Source: an uncultured Variovorax sp. (GTDB lineage Bacteria; Pseudomonadota; Gammaproteobacteria; Burkholderiales; Burkholderiaceae). Taken from it: a DNA stretch of 8,288 nucleotides. The stretch covers positions 1 through 8,288 of the forward strand of contig CAMLCW010000235.1 in the NCBI GenBank assembly GCA_946478645.1, in the 5' to 3' direction. This document shows, one piece after another, positions 1 to 6,907 of this stretch. The position numbers and the translations under genes are program-made. Under the pieces are notes generated by a model. It ran no database searches. It saw only the letters and a list, made by a program, of their open reading frames with translations, and was not told the origin of the DNA. Every line of letters begins with the position of its first letter. Position 1 is the stretch's first letter.

Positions 1-962
1 TCGGGCGTGGTGCCGCAGCAGCCGCCGACGATGTTGACCAGCCCCTCGGCCGCGAATTCGTGCAACAGCCGCGAGGTGACGTCGGGCGTCTCGTCGAAGC
101 CGGTGTCGCTCATGGGGTTGGGCAGGCCCGCGTTCGGGTAGCAGCTGATGAAGGTGTCGCCCGCGGCCTTGGCCAGTTCCTGGATGTAGGGCCGCATGAG
201 CGCCGCGCCGAGCGCGCAGTTGAGGCCCACGGCCAGCGGCTGGGCATGGCGCACGCTGTGCCAGAACGCGGTCACGGTCTGGCCGCTGAGGATGCGGCCC
301 GAGGCGTCGGTCACGGTGCCGCTGATGATCAGCGGCAGGCGCTCGCCGCTCGCCTCGAAGTACTCGTCGATCGCGAACAGTGCGGCCTTGGCGTTGAGCG
401 TGTCGAAGATGGTCTCGACCAGCAGCACGTCGGCGCCACCCTCGACCAGCGCCTCGGTCTGCTCGTAGTAGGCCGCGCGCAGTTCCTCGAAGCTCACGTT
501 GCGCGCGCCCGGGTCGTTCACGTCGGGGCTGATGCTCGCGGTCTTGGGCGTGGGGCCGAGCGCGCCGGCGACGAAGCGCGGCTTGTCGGGCGTACTGAAC
601 TTGTCGCAGGCCGCGCGGGCGAGCCTGGCGGATTCGAAGTTCATCTCGCGCGCGAGATGCGCCATCCTGTAGTCCTCCTGCGCGATGGTGGTCGCGCCGA
701 AGGTGTTGGTCTCGACCAGGTCGGCGCCCGCGGCGAGGTAACCCTCGTGGATGTCGCGGATCACGTCGGGCCGCGTCAGCGAGAGCAGCTCGTTGTTGCC
801 CTTGACGTCGCGTTCGAAGTCCTTGAAGCGCTCGCCGCGGTACTGCGCCTCGGTGAGCCTGAAGCGCTGGATCATCGTGCCCATGGCGCCATCGAGGATC
901 GCGATGCGCTTTTCGAGAATGCCGGCCAGGGCCTGGCCGCGGGTGTAGACGGGGGGCTTCAT
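1..962 (-). CDS. metH: Methionine synthase, homocysteine/zinc-binding domain (5' part of gene)
   Basis: First 320 codons of a cobalamin-dependent methionine synthase; the gene runs off the left edge. The enzyme moves the methyl group of 5-methyltetrahydrofolate to homocysteine in the cytoplasm. The part seen is the N-terminal homocysteine-binding barrel. It opens with MKPPVYTRG and has the family hallmark [11 protein letters not shown] near residues 21-31, then ETNTFGATT. The three zinc-ligand cysteines are in GLNCALG (Cys249) and GGCCGTTP (Cys315, Cys316), matching Cys247/310/311 of E. coli MetH as I recall them. The ATG at 962 fits the usual N-terminus; no good Shine-Dalgarno precedes it. 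In many Burkholderiales this domain is a separate gene of about 350 codons beside a second gene for the folate, B12 and activation domains; the window ends too early to tell. It follows hutG on the same strand, separated by a large palindrome, so it is probably a separate transcription unit. The long open frames on the plus strand here are shadows. Confidence 0.93.
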   Translation of the reverse strand, partial: MKPPVYTRGQALAGILEKRIAILDGAMGTMIQRFRLTEAQYRGERFKDFERDVKGNNELLSLTRPDVIRDIHEGYLAAGADLVETNTFGATTIAQEDYRMAHLAREMNFESARLARAACDKFSTPDKPRFVAGALGPTPKTASISPDVNDPGARNVSFEELRAAYYEQTEALVEGGADVLLVETIFDTLNAKAALFAIDEYFEASGERLPLIISGTVTDASGRILSGQTVTAFWHSVRHAQPLAVGLNCALGAALMRPYIQELAKAAGDTFISCYPNAGLPNPMSDTGFDETPDVTSRLLHEFAAEGLVNIVGGCCGTTP

Positions 963-1003
963 AGGCGCCGATTGTCGCTTGCGCTTTTGGACCTTGCTGG
1001 GAT

Positions 1004-1143
1004 GCGGGATCGGACTTCCGGACGCAGAGGACGCGAAGGTTTCGCAGAGGACGCAAAAGTAATACACAAAAGATTTTTTCTTCTTCTTTTTTGCGTCCTC
1101 TGCGAAACCTCTGCGTCCTCTGCGTCCGGCTGTCCGCTCCCGC
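1004..1143. repeat. Large imperfect palindrome between hutG and metH
   Basis: Two 55-nt arms, 1004-1058 and 1089-1143, are reverse complements with five mismatches by my count (1010, 1016, 1017, 1035, 1036). They flank a 30-nt loop rich in A and T (1059-1088). Each arm is built from a degenerate tandem unit of about nine bases, GACGCAGAG. The right arm ends 6 nt before the hutG stop codon and the left arm begins about 40 nt before the metH start, so the element nearly fills the gap. In RNA from either strand it would fold into a very stable hairpin. No uracil run follows it in either direction, so it is not a classic intrinsic terminator, though it may still impede transcription or protect the hut mRNA 3' end. 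It resembles dispersed intergenic repeats seen in other proteobacterial genomes. I see no target-site duplication and no open frame inside. Confidence 0.9.
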
Positions 1144-1149
1144 TTTCAG

Positions 1150-1962
1150 CTACTTCTCGACGAACGCCAGCACGGCCTCGATCATCCGGCGCACATGCGG
1201 CTGCACGCCCGCGGCCACGTCGGGCAGGTAGTCGAAGGGCAGCTTCTCCTGCATGTAGCTCGACTGCGTCATTTCGAGCTGCACCGCATGCACGCCCTCG
1301 GCCGGGTTGCCGTATTGCCGCGTGATGTAGCCGCCGGTGAAGCGGCCGTTGAGCACCGCGGTCAGGCCCGGGGCCGACTGGCCGATCGCGAGCAGCTGCG
1401 CGGCCAGCGCCGGGTCGCAGCTCGCGCCCTTGGCGGTGCCCAGGTTCAGGTCGGGCAGCTTGCCGTCGAAGAAGCGCGGCAGCACCGAGCGGATCGAATG
1501 CGCGTCCCACAGCGCAACGGTGCCGTGCGCGGCCTTCAGGCGTGCGAGTTCGGCCTGCAGCTGCTGGTGGTAGGGCTGCCAGATCGCGTCGCGGCGCTCG
1601 GCGACTTCGGCGTCGCCGGGCAGGTCGTCGGCCGCGGCATAGACCGGCGTGTCGTCGAAGGTGTCGACCGGGCACAGGCCGGTGACGCTCTGGCCCGGGT
1701 ACAGGCTCGCGCCGTCGGGCGGACGGTTCAGGTCGATCACGTAGCGCGAATGCGTGGCCACGAGCACCGAGGCGCCGAGTTCGTCGGCGAAGTCGTAGAG
1801 GCGCTCGAGGTGCCAGTCGGTGTCGGGCACGTGGCGCGCCTCGTCGGTCAGGCGCGCGGCCAGCGCGGGCGGCACATGGGTGCCGACGTGCGGCATAGAG
1901 ATCAGCAGCGGGCGCGTGCCCTGGCGGAAGCGGAAAGCGGGTTCGGTGGTGGTGAAGGGCAT
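1150..1962 (-). CDS. hutG: N-formylglutamate deformylase
   Basis: 270-residue cytoplasmic zinc hydrolase of the N-formylglutamate amidohydrolase family. It cleaves N-formyl-L-glutamate to glutamate and formate, the last step of the five-step histidine pathway. Motifs in order: the metal-site segment LLISMPHVGTHVP (19-31), DTDWHLERLYDFA (47-59), VIDLNRPPDGASLYPG (75-90), LWDAHSIRS (151-159) with the conserved Asp-Ala-His, and QLEMTQSSYMQE (228-239) near the end. Length is normal for the family. The start is the ATG at 1962, five nt after the hutF stop, giving the N-terminus MPFTTTEPAF. The same frame stays open upstream through hutF to about 3414, but that extension is only an overlap with hutF in another frame. 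A purine-rich GAAAGA about 14 nt upstream may serve as ribosome-binding site, and coupling to hutF is likely. It is the last hut gene; its product HutG depends on HutF for substrate, which the neighbouring gene supplies. Confidence 0.95.
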   Translation of the reverse strand: MPFTTTEPAFRFRQGTRPLLISMPHVGTHVPPALAARLTDEARHVPDTDWHLERLYDFADELGASVLVATHSRYVIDLNRPPDGASLYPGQSVTGLCPVDTFDDTPVYAAADDLPGDAEVAERRDAIWQPYHQQLQAELARLKAAHGTVALWDAHSIRSVLPRFFDGKLPDLNLGTAKGASCDPALAAQLLAIGQSAPGLTAVLNGRFTGGYITRQYGNPAEGVHAVQLEMTQSSYMQEKLPFDYLPDVAAGVQPHVRRMIEAVLAFVEK

Positions 1963-1967
1963 GGGGA

Positions 1968-3398
1968 TCAATTTTCTTTCAGCAACTGGCTGCGTGCCGC
2001 GGTGAAGGCGGCCGCGGCATCGGCGTGCAGCGTATGGCGGCCGGCCATGACGCGCGGCCGGCCCGCCACCCAGACCGCATCGATCGCGGACGTGCGGTGG
2101 CTCGCGAACACGTGGGCCGACAGCGCATCGGGCGCGGCCAGGCCCTGCAGCGCGACGTGCGCGGCAGCCAGCACGACGAAGTCGGCCTGCTGCCCCGCAG
2201 CGAGCCCGCCGATCGCACGGCCCGAGGCCTGGGCACCCCCCTGCACCGCGCCGAGCGTGAGTGCGGTGGCCACGTGCGGCTGCGCGGGCTCGGCGCCGAC
2301 GTTGCGCTGCCGGCGCGCGAGGCGCTGGCTGTATTCGAGCATCAGCAGTTCTTCCGCGGCATTGACCGTGGCATGGCTGTCGGAGCCGAGGCCCCAGGCG
2401 CCGCCGTGCCGGCGCCAGGCCGTGAAGTCGAAGATGCCGTCGCCGAGGTTGGCCTCGGTGGTCGGGCACAGTCCCGCGACCGCGCCGCTCTTCGCGCCGC
2501 GCTCGTATTCGGCCATGTCCATGTGCGTGGCATGCACCAGGCACCAGCGCGCATCGACCTTGGCGTGGTCGAGCAGCCACGCGACCGGGCGCTGCCCGCT
2601 CCAGGCGATGCAGTCGTCGACCTCCTTGGTCTGCTCGGCGATGTGGATGTGGATCGGCGCGGTGCGGTCGATCGCGTCGAGCCCCGCGAGCGCCTCGCGG
2701 AGGCCCTCGGGCGGCACCGCGCGCAGCGAATGCGGCGCGAGGCCCAGGCGCGCGCCCTGCGCGTCGCAAACGGGTTTGAGGGTTTCGAGCAGTCGCAGCA
2801 TCGAATCGGTGCTGCGGATGAAGCGGCGCTGGCCTTCGTTGGGCGGCTGGCCGCCGAAGCCGCTCGCCTGGTAGAGCACCGGCAGCAGCGTGAAGCCGAT
2901 GCCGGCGTTCTGCGCGGCGCGCAGCAGCGCGAGGCTCAGCGCCGCATCGTCGGCATAGGGCCGGCCGTCGGTGTCGTGGTGCACGTACTGGAATTCGCAC
3001 ACGCTGGTGTAGCCCGCCTCGAGCATCTCGGCATAGAGCCAGGTGGCGATCGCCTCCATGTGCGCGGGGCCGAGGCGCGCGGCAAAGCGGTACATCAGCG
3101 TGCGCCAGCTCCAGAAGCTGTCGGTGGCCTCGGCGCGGTGTTCGGTCAGGCCCGCGAAGGCGCGCTGGAAGGCGTGCGAATGCAGGTTGGGCATGCCGGG
3201 GATCACCGGGCCGTGGGCGACCGGCGTGTCGGCGCTGCGTTGCGCACCGGCTTGCACCTGCGTGAGCTGGCCCGCGTCGTTCCACGTCAGCAAGACGTTC
3301 CTGGCCCAGCCCGCGGGCAGCAGCGCATCGGCTGCGAAGAGCGTTCGTCTTGCTCCCTCTCCTTCTGGGAGAGGGTTGGGGTGAGGGCTCGTGTTCAT
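1968..3398 (-). CDS. hutF: Formimidoylglutamate deiminase
   Basis: 476-residue cytoplasmic amidohydrolase-superfamily enzyme. It converts N-formimino-L-glutamate to N-formyl-L-glutamate and ammonia, the step that defines the hutF/hutG branch. Metal and catalytic residues are visible: [10 protein letters not shown] (His73, His75), HIHIAEQ (His252, Glu255), LVHATHMD (His289) and GLGSDSH (Asp340). They match His56, His58, His232, Glu235, His269 and Asp320 of the Pseudomonas aeruginosa enzyme as I recall them, with a steady offset of 17-20. Family homology starts near residue 19 ([17 protein letters not shown]). The first 18 residues ([18 protein letters not shown]) are encoded by a palindromic repeat. 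No other ATG, GTG or TTG lies between 3398 and the conserved part, so this start is forced. The ATG overlaps the hutI stop by four bases (ATGA), and hutG follows after 5 nt, so the gene is in a translationally coupled string. Confidence 0.95.
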   Translation of the reverse strand: MNTSPHPNPLPEGEGARRTLFAADALLPAGWARNVLLTWNDAGQLTQVQAGAQRSADTPVAHGPVIPGMPNLHSHAFQRAFAGLTEHRAEATDSFWSWRTLMYRFAARLGPAHMEAIATWLYAEMLEAGYTSVCEFQYVHHDTDGRPYADDAALSLALLRAAQNAGIGFTLLPVLYQASGFGGQPPNEGQRRFIRSTDSMLRLLETLKPVCDAQGARLGLAPHSLRAVPPEGLREALAGLDAIDRTAPIHIHIAEQTKEVDDCIAWSGQRPVAWLLDHAKVDARWCLVHATHMDMAEYERGAKSGAVAGLCPTTEANLGDGIFDFTAWRRHGGAWGLGSDSHATVNAAEELLMLEYSQRLARRQRNVGAEPAQPHVATALTLGAVQGGAQASGRAIGGLAAGQQADFVVLAAAHVALQGLAAPDALSAHVFASHRTSAIDAVWVAGRPRVMAGRHTLHADAAAAFTAARSQLLKEN

Positions 3399-3439
3399 GG
3401 CCGCAGGCCCTCACCCTGCCCTCTCACGGCGGGAGAGGG
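3355..3439. repeat. REP-like inverted repeat pair across the hutI/hutF junction
   Basis: Two copies of a palindromic unit face each other. The left unit holds a small hairpin (3355-3375, CCCTCTCC and GGAGAGGG arms) followed by TTGGGGTGAGGGC (3376-3388). The right unit is its inverse: GCCCTCACCC (3407-3416), then a hairpin at 3419-3439 with CCCTCTC and GAGAGGG arms. The inner 10-bp arms 3379-3388 and 3407-3416 pair perfectly around an 18-nt loop. The layout is the same as the repeat at 5289-5395, so this is a repeat family typical of intergenic REP/BIME-type elements. Here it is read as protein on both sides of the junction: it supplies the last residues of HutI ([15 protein letters not shown]) and the first residues of HutF ([13 protein letters not shown]). 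Confidence 0.88.
3379..3416 (-). promoter_or_regulatory. Hairpin enclosing the hutF start codon (candidate translational coupling element)
   Basis: In the hut mRNA the arms GGGUGAGGGC (from 3416-3407) and GCCCUCACCC (from 3388-3379) form a perfect 10-bp stem. The 18-nt loop contains the hutI stop and the hutF ATG in the overlap ATGA (3398-3395). The only Shine-Dalgarno-like stretch upstream of hutF, GGTGAGG, lies in the 5' arm and would be buried. A ribosome finishing hutI would open the stem, so hutF translation may depend on hutI translation. The pairing is seen directly; the regulatory role is inference. Confidence 0.5.
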
Positions 3440-4675
3440 AAAAGAAATGCGCCCCTGCCGCACCACGCAGCGCACCGGCCGCTGGCCGAACCAGTAGGCG
3501 AGCTCGGCCGCGTCTTGCACATTCCACAGCACGAAGTTGGCCGGCATGCCGGGCCCGATGGTGCCGTGCGTGGCTTGCAGGCCGAGCGCGCGCGCCGCAT
3601 GCACGGTCACGCCGGCCAACGCCTCGGGCACGGTCAGGCGGAACAGCGTGCAGGCCATGTTCATCATCAAGAGCAGGCTCAATGCCGGCGAGGTGCCGGG
3701 GTTGTGATCGGTGGACACGGCCATCGGCACACCGGCGGCGCGCAGCGCCTCGATGGGCGGCAGGTGCGTGTCGCGCAGCGTGTAGTAGGCGCCAGGCAGC
3801 AGCACGGCCACGCTGCCCGACTGCCGCATCGCCGCGATGCCCTCGGCCGACAGGTGCTCGATGTGGTCGCACGACAGCGCGCCATAGCGCGCGGCCAGCG
3901 CGGCGCCGCCCATGTCGGAAAGCTGCTCGGCATGCAGCTTGACCCGCAGGCCGAGCGCCTGCGCGGCACGGAACACCTGCTCGGTCTCGGCGAGCGAAAA
4001 GGCGATGCGCTCGCAGAACACGTCGACCGCATCGACGAGCCCTTCGGCCGCGAGCGCGGGCAGCATCTCGCGGCACACCGCATCGATGTAGTCGCCGCTG
4101 CGGTTCGCGTATTCGGGCGGCAGCGCATGCGCGCCGAGGAAGGTGGTTCGCACGGTCACGCCGTAGGCTTCGCCGAGGCGCCGCGCCACGCGCAGCTGCT
4201 TGCGCTCGTGTTCGAGTGCGAGGCCGTAGCCCGACTTGATCTCGATCGCGCAGACGCCGTCAGCCAGCAGCTGCTCGAGGCGCGCGGCGGCCGCGGCAAA
4301 GAGCGTGTCTTCGTCGGCCTCGCGCGTGGCGCGCACCGACGACACGATGCCGCCGCCGGCGCGCGCCACTTCTTCATAACTGGCGCCCGCGAGCCGCATC
4401 GCGAACTCGTTGGCGCGCTGGCCGCCGTAGACCAGGTGCGTGTGGCAGTCGACGAGGCCGGGCGTGACGAGCGCGCCGCCGCCATCGTGCGGCGCGAGGC
4501 CGGCGAACTCGGCCGGCACTGCATCGCGTGCGCCGACCCAGCGGATCGTGCCGCCGGTGACGGCGATCGCGGCTTGGGCATCGGGCGCAGCGCCGGGCAC
4601 GGCGCCCGGCGCCAGCCGCAGCGCGGTCCAGAGGCCATCGGCCGAGGGAAAACTGTGGGCGGATGTCATGGGCAT
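3395..4675 (-). CDS. hutI: Imidazolonepropionase
   Basis: 426-residue cytoplasmic metal-dependent amidohydrolase. It hydrolyses 4-imidazolone-5-propionate (from HutU) to N-formimino-L-glutamate (for HutF). Metal ligands: [12 protein letters not shown] (His78, His80), KLHAEQLS (His248) and [10 protein letters not shown] (Asp323). These sit within two residues of His80, His82, His249 and Asp324 of Bacillus subtilis HutI as I recall them. Other family marks are the [14 protein letters not shown] stretch (107-120) and EIKSGYGL (145-152). Two start codons are possible, 4675 (MPMTS) and 4669 (MTS); both lie shortly after the hutD stop and neither has a strong Shine-Dalgarno, so the choice is uncertain by two residues. 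The natural end of the family fold is near residue 411 (RQGRIS); the last 15 residues come from the palindromic repeat. The stop codon overlaps the hutF ATG. Confidence 0.96.
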   Translation of the reverse strand: MPMTSAHSFPSADGLWTALRLAPGAVPGAAPDAQAAIAVTGGTIRWVGARDAVPAEFAGLAPHDGGGALVTPGLVDCHTHLVYGGQRANEFAMRLAGASYEEVARAGGGIVSSVRATREADEDTLFAAAAARLEQLLADGVCAIEIKSGYGLALEHERKQLRVARRLGEAYGVTVRTTFLGAHALPPEYANRSGDYIDAVCREMLPALAAEGLVDAVDVFCERIAFSLAETEQVFRAAQALGLRVKLHAEQLSDMGGAALAARYGALSCDHIEHLSAEGIAAMRQSGSVAVLLPGAYYTLRDTHLPPIEALRAAGVPMAVSTDHNPGTSPALSLLLMMNMACTLFRLTVPEALAGVTVHAARALGLQATHGTIGPGMPANFVLWNVQDAAELAYWFGQRPVRCVVRQGRISFPSPAVRGQGEGLRP

Positions 4676-4693
4676 GGGTTGTCTTTGCGCAGC

Positions 4694-5272
4694 TTACGCC
4701 GGCAGGATGCGCACCGCGAGAAGCTGGGCGTGGGGCGCAGCGGGTTCGGCCTGCCACGCCGCCGCGCCCTCGTCGGTCCAGTACAGGCCCTCGCCTTCGG
4801 CGCAATCAACTTCGCCGCCAAGGCGCCAGGCACCGCGCAGCGCGAGCAGCACGCCATGCGGCGCGGGCGCGACCGCGGCGGGGGCATCGAGCACCTGCAG
4901 CTCGGCGCGCCACTGGCCGCGCCGCACCATCAGGTTGAAGTCGTTCGAGGCGCCGCCGAGCAGCGTGCAGTCGATGGCCTCGTCGCCGCTGAAGGCGAAT
5001 GGCCGGTGCGGCACGTCGAGCCGGTGGTCGATGCGCGCGTCATGCGTGAAGAGGCGCACGCCGTCGCCTTCGAGCAGCATGATCTGGCGGTCGATGCCCG
5101 CGAAGACCGAGAACGGCCCGGGCTGCGCGATGGTCGCGATGCTCGCGCGCCAGCCGAAGGCGTCGAGCCCCGCGCCCGGCGGCCAGCTTGCGATCTCCTG
5201 CGTGGTGCCGCCGCCGTTCTTCCAGGGGGTGGCGGGGAGCGTGGCGCGTGAGAAGCGCTGCACACCCTTCAT
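4694..5272 (-). CDS. hutD: HutD family accessory protein
   Basis: 192-residue cytoplasmic protein of the HutD family, a small cupin-like beta-barrel protein encoded in many proteobacterial hut clusters. In Pseudomonas it has been linked to limiting hut operon activity and is thought to bind formylglutamate or a related metabolite; its precise role is not settled. Hallmarks: PWKNGGGTTQEIASWPP (16-32), FGWRASIATI (39-48), the segment GPFSVFAGIDRQIMLLEGDG (52-71), FSGDE (94-98) and DFNLMVRRG (111-119). Length is normal. The start at 5272 (MKGVQRF) is preceded by a purine-rich AAGAGGG about 7 nt away that can act as ribosome-binding site. hutI follows after 18 nt, so the two are very likely cotranscribed. 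Upstream, a 148-bp gap with an inverted repeat separates it from the permease gene. Confidence 0.93.
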   Translation of the reverse strand: MKGVQRFSRATLPATPWKNGGGTTQEIASWPPGAGLDAFGWRASIATIAQPGPFSVFAGIDRQIMLLEGDGVRLFTHDARIDHRLDVPHRPFAFSGDEAIDCTLLGGASNDFNLMVRRGQWRAELQVLDAPAAVAPAPHGVLLALRGAWRLGGEVDCAEGEGLYWTDEGAAAWQAEPAAPHAQLLAVRILPA

Positions 5273-5288
5273 GACCCGCCCTCTTGCC

Positions 5289-5395
5289 CCTTCCCCTCCC
5301 GGGGGAAGGTTGGGATGGGGGCAGCGCCCAACGAGCGCCGCGCGAGGGACGAGGCCGTCGCGCCCCCACCCCAGCCCTCCCCCGGGAGGGGAGGG
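5289..5395. repeat. REP-like inverted repeat pair between the permease gene and hutD
   Basis: Arms 5289-5322 and 5362-5395 are reverse complements over 34 nt with four mismatches by my count, around a 39-nt spacer. Each arm has its own inner hairpin (CCTTCCCC/GGGGAAGG at 5289-5309 and CCCTCCCC/GGGGAGGG at 5375-5395) followed by a TGGG-TGGGGGC-type tail. The design matches the pair at 3355-3439. It takes up most of the 148-bp gap between the two genes (5273-5420); nothing else recognisable is there. No uracil run follows it in the minus-strand transcript, so an intrinsic terminator is not supported. It could mark an mRNA processing or stability boundary between the transporter genes and the enzyme genes. 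Confidence 0.87.
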
Positions 5396-5420
5396 AGAAA
5401 TACCGAGCCCGACGCGCCGC

Positions 5421-6089
5421 TCATCGCACCAGCCCGCCCTGCCCCAGCTTGCGCTCGAAGTGCCTGAGCACCAGCGTCATCGTGCCCGTGAGCACGAAGT
5501 ACACGAGCGCGATGGCCAGGTAGACCTCGAGCGAGCGGTACGACACGCTGATGATCTTCTGCCCTTCGTGCATCACGTCGTGGATGGTGAGCAGCGACAC
5601 CAGCGCCGAATTCTTGATGAGCGCGATGAACTCGTTGCCGAGCGGCGGGATCATGCGGATCACCGCCTGCGGGAGCACGATCTCGCGCATCGCCACGGCC
5701 GGCGTCATGCCGAGCGACTGCGCGGCCATCGTCTGGCCCTTGTCGATCGACTGGATCGCGCCGCGCACGATCTCCGACACGTAGGCTCCCGAATACACGC
5801 CGAGCCCCAGCACGCCGCACAGGAAGGCCGGCAGCAGGATGCCGAAGTGCGGCAGGCCGAAGAACAGGATGAACAGCTGCACCAGGAGCGGCGTCCCGCG
5901 GATGGCCGCCACGTAGGCGGTGCAGATGCCGTAGAGCCAGCGCCGCTTCGGGTTCAGCCGGCCGATGCCGACCAGCAGGCCCAGCACACAGCCGAGCGCG
6001 AGCGCGCAGGCGGTGATCTCCACGGTGACGAGCGCACCGCGAAGCAGCGCGGGCCAGCCCTGCCAGACCGGCGAGAAATCGAGATCCAT
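5421..6089 (-). CDS. ABC importer permease, polar amino acid (HisM/GlnP) family
   Basis: 222-residue inner-membrane permease of the polar amino acid uptake family. Hydrophobic segments lie near residues 17-43, 55-80, 83-105, 150-168 and 188-207. The cytoplasmic loop that docks the ATPase, the EAA motif, is clear: RGAIQSIDKGQTMAAQSLGM (109-128) continuing to VLPQA (138-142). RGTPLLVQLFILFFGLP (64-80) is the usual second-helix signature. The ATG at 6089 is 7 nt after the stop of the binding-protein gene, so the two form one unit. Only one permease gene is present, so a homodimer is likely, or a second permease lies elsewhere. No ATP-binding protein gene is in the window. Position inside the hut cluster suggests uptake of histidine, urocanate or a pathway intermediate; the substrate cannot be read from the permease itself. 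Confidence 0.93.
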   Translation of the reverse strand: MDLDFSPVWQGWPALLRGALVTVEITACALALGCVLGLLVGIGRLNPKRRWLYGICTAYVAAIRGTPLLVQLFILFFGLPHFGILLPAFLCGVLGLGVYSGAYVSEIVRGAIQSIDKGQTMAAQSLGMTPAVAMREIVLPQAVIRMIPPLGNEFIALIKNSALVSLLTIHDVMHEGQKIISVSYRSLEVYLAIALVYFVLTGTMTLVLRHFERKLGQGGLVR

Positions 6090-6096
6090 GGCGCGC

Positions 6097-6849
6097 TTAC
6101 TTCGCGCTGCTGCTGAACCACTTGTTCACGATCTGCGCATAGGTGCCGTCGGCCTTGAGCTTCTCGATCGCGCCGTTCACCGCCTTGGTGAGCTCGGGCG
6201 TGTCCTTGCGGATGGCCATGCCGTATTCCTCGGTGGTGATCTGCTCGGGCAGCACCTTGAGGCCGCCGCGCGTGCGCACGTACTGGAACGCCGCGGGCTT
6301 GCCGGTGACCGCGGCATCGGCGCGGCCGATGTCGACGAGGTTGAACATTTCCTGGTTCTTCTCGACTTCGAGCAGCTGCACCTGCGGGTACTTCTCCTTG
6401 GTGAAAGAGACCGACTTGGTGCCCACCTGCACGCTGACCTTCTTGCCGTTGATGTCGGCCGGCTTCTGGATGGCGGTGTTGCCCTCCTTTACCATCACGA
6501 CCAGGCCGCCCGCGTAGTAGGGCACGGTGAAGTCGACGACCTTCTTGCGCTCGTCGGTGATGTAGATGGCCGACACGGCCATGTCGAAGCGGCGCGAGAT
6601 CAGGCCCGGCACGAGGCCCTTGAAGTCGATGTCGATCCATTCGATCTTGCGGCCCAGCGTCTTGCCGATGGCCTCGACCAGCTCCACGTCGAAGCCCGTG
6701 CGCTTGCCGTTCTCGACGAACTCCATCGGCGGGAAGGTGGCATCGGTGGCCACGCGCAGCGGCTCGCCCTGGGCTTGTGCAGCGCCGGCAAGACCGAAGA
6801 AGGCGATGCCGGAGAGTGCGGCGGCGACGAGGGTGCGACGGGTGTTCAT
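6097..6849 (-). CDS. Periplasmic solute-binding protein, family 3 (polar amino acid type)
   Basis: 250-residue periplasmic binding protein feeding the permease encoded next to it. A Sec signal peptide is plain: basic MNTRRT, hydrophobic core, and a probable cut after AQA at residue 26. The mature part has family-3 features: LRVATDATFPPMEFV (31-45), GFDVELVEAIGKTLG (52-66), SAIYITDERKKVVDFTVPYY (93-112), GRADAA (175-180) and a C-terminal GTYAQIVNKWF (235-245). By alignment in my head with HisJ and GlnH, Arg101 is the carboxylate-binding arginine. The aspartate that binds the substrate amino group is replaced by Gly183 in GRADAAVTGKPAA, and HisJ Ser70 and Ser72 correspond to Ala94 and Tyr96. 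Histidine in the HisJ mode is therefore doubtful; a carboxylate without a free alpha-amino group, such as urocanate, is an attractive but untested guess. The start at 6849 has GGAAG 8 nt upstream. Confidence 0.93.
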   Translation of the reverse strand: MNTRRTLVAAALSGIAFFGLAGAAQAQGEPLRVATDATFPPMEFVENGKRTGFDVELVEAIGKTLGRKIEWIDIDFKGLVPGLISRRFDMAVSAIYITDERKKVVDFTVPYYAGGLVVMVKEGNTAIQKPADINGKKVSVQVGTKSVSFTKEKYPQVQLLEVEKNQEMFNLVDIGRADAAVTGKPAAFQYVRTRGGLKVLPEQITTEEYGMAIRKDTPELTKAVNGAIEKLKADGTYAQIVNKWFSSSAK

Positions 6850-6857
6850 GTTCAGGA

Positions 6858-6862
6858 CTTCC
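6858..6862 (-). promoter_or_regulatory. Ribosome-binding site of the binding-protein gene
   Basis: GGAAG on the minus strand, 8 nt before the ATG at 6849, is the clearest Shine-Dalgarno in the window and fixes the start. The rest of the 58-nt gap after the iclR stop (6850-6907) holds a pyrimidine-rich stretch (CCCTCTCTTATTTTCC in the mRNA) and no convincing terminator or strong promoter, so cotranscription with the regulator gene is likely. Confidence 0.6.
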
Positions 6863-6907
6863 GTGGTTAGAAAAGGAAAATAAGAGAGGGATGCAATCCG
6901 CTGGCGG

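Noticed and set aside
1011..1136. The large hairpin as a rho-independent terminator of hutG.
   Set aside because: The stem is long and GC-rich with a 30-nt loop, but no U-tract follows in the minus-strand transcript; better described as a palindromic repeat.
1150..3414. One continuous minus-strand frame of 754 codons that could be read as a fusion protein ending in HutG.
   Set aside because: Only the part from 1962 down shows HutG sequence. The upstream part is hutF in a shifted frame, and hutF itself is intact with all catalytic residues.
2025..5251. Long open frames on the plus strand (for example 2025-3497 and 3350-5251) and others across the window.
   Set aside because: They lie opposite well-recognised hut genes, have low-complexity Arg/Ala/Gly-rich translations with no family motifs, and are what high G+C codon use produces on the opposite strand.
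6864..6896. A separate promoter in front of the binding-protein gene (TTGCAT followed by an AT-rich stretch).
   Set aside because: The only -10 candidates at proper spacing match the consensus poorly, and the 58-nt gap is readily explained by cotranscription with iclR.
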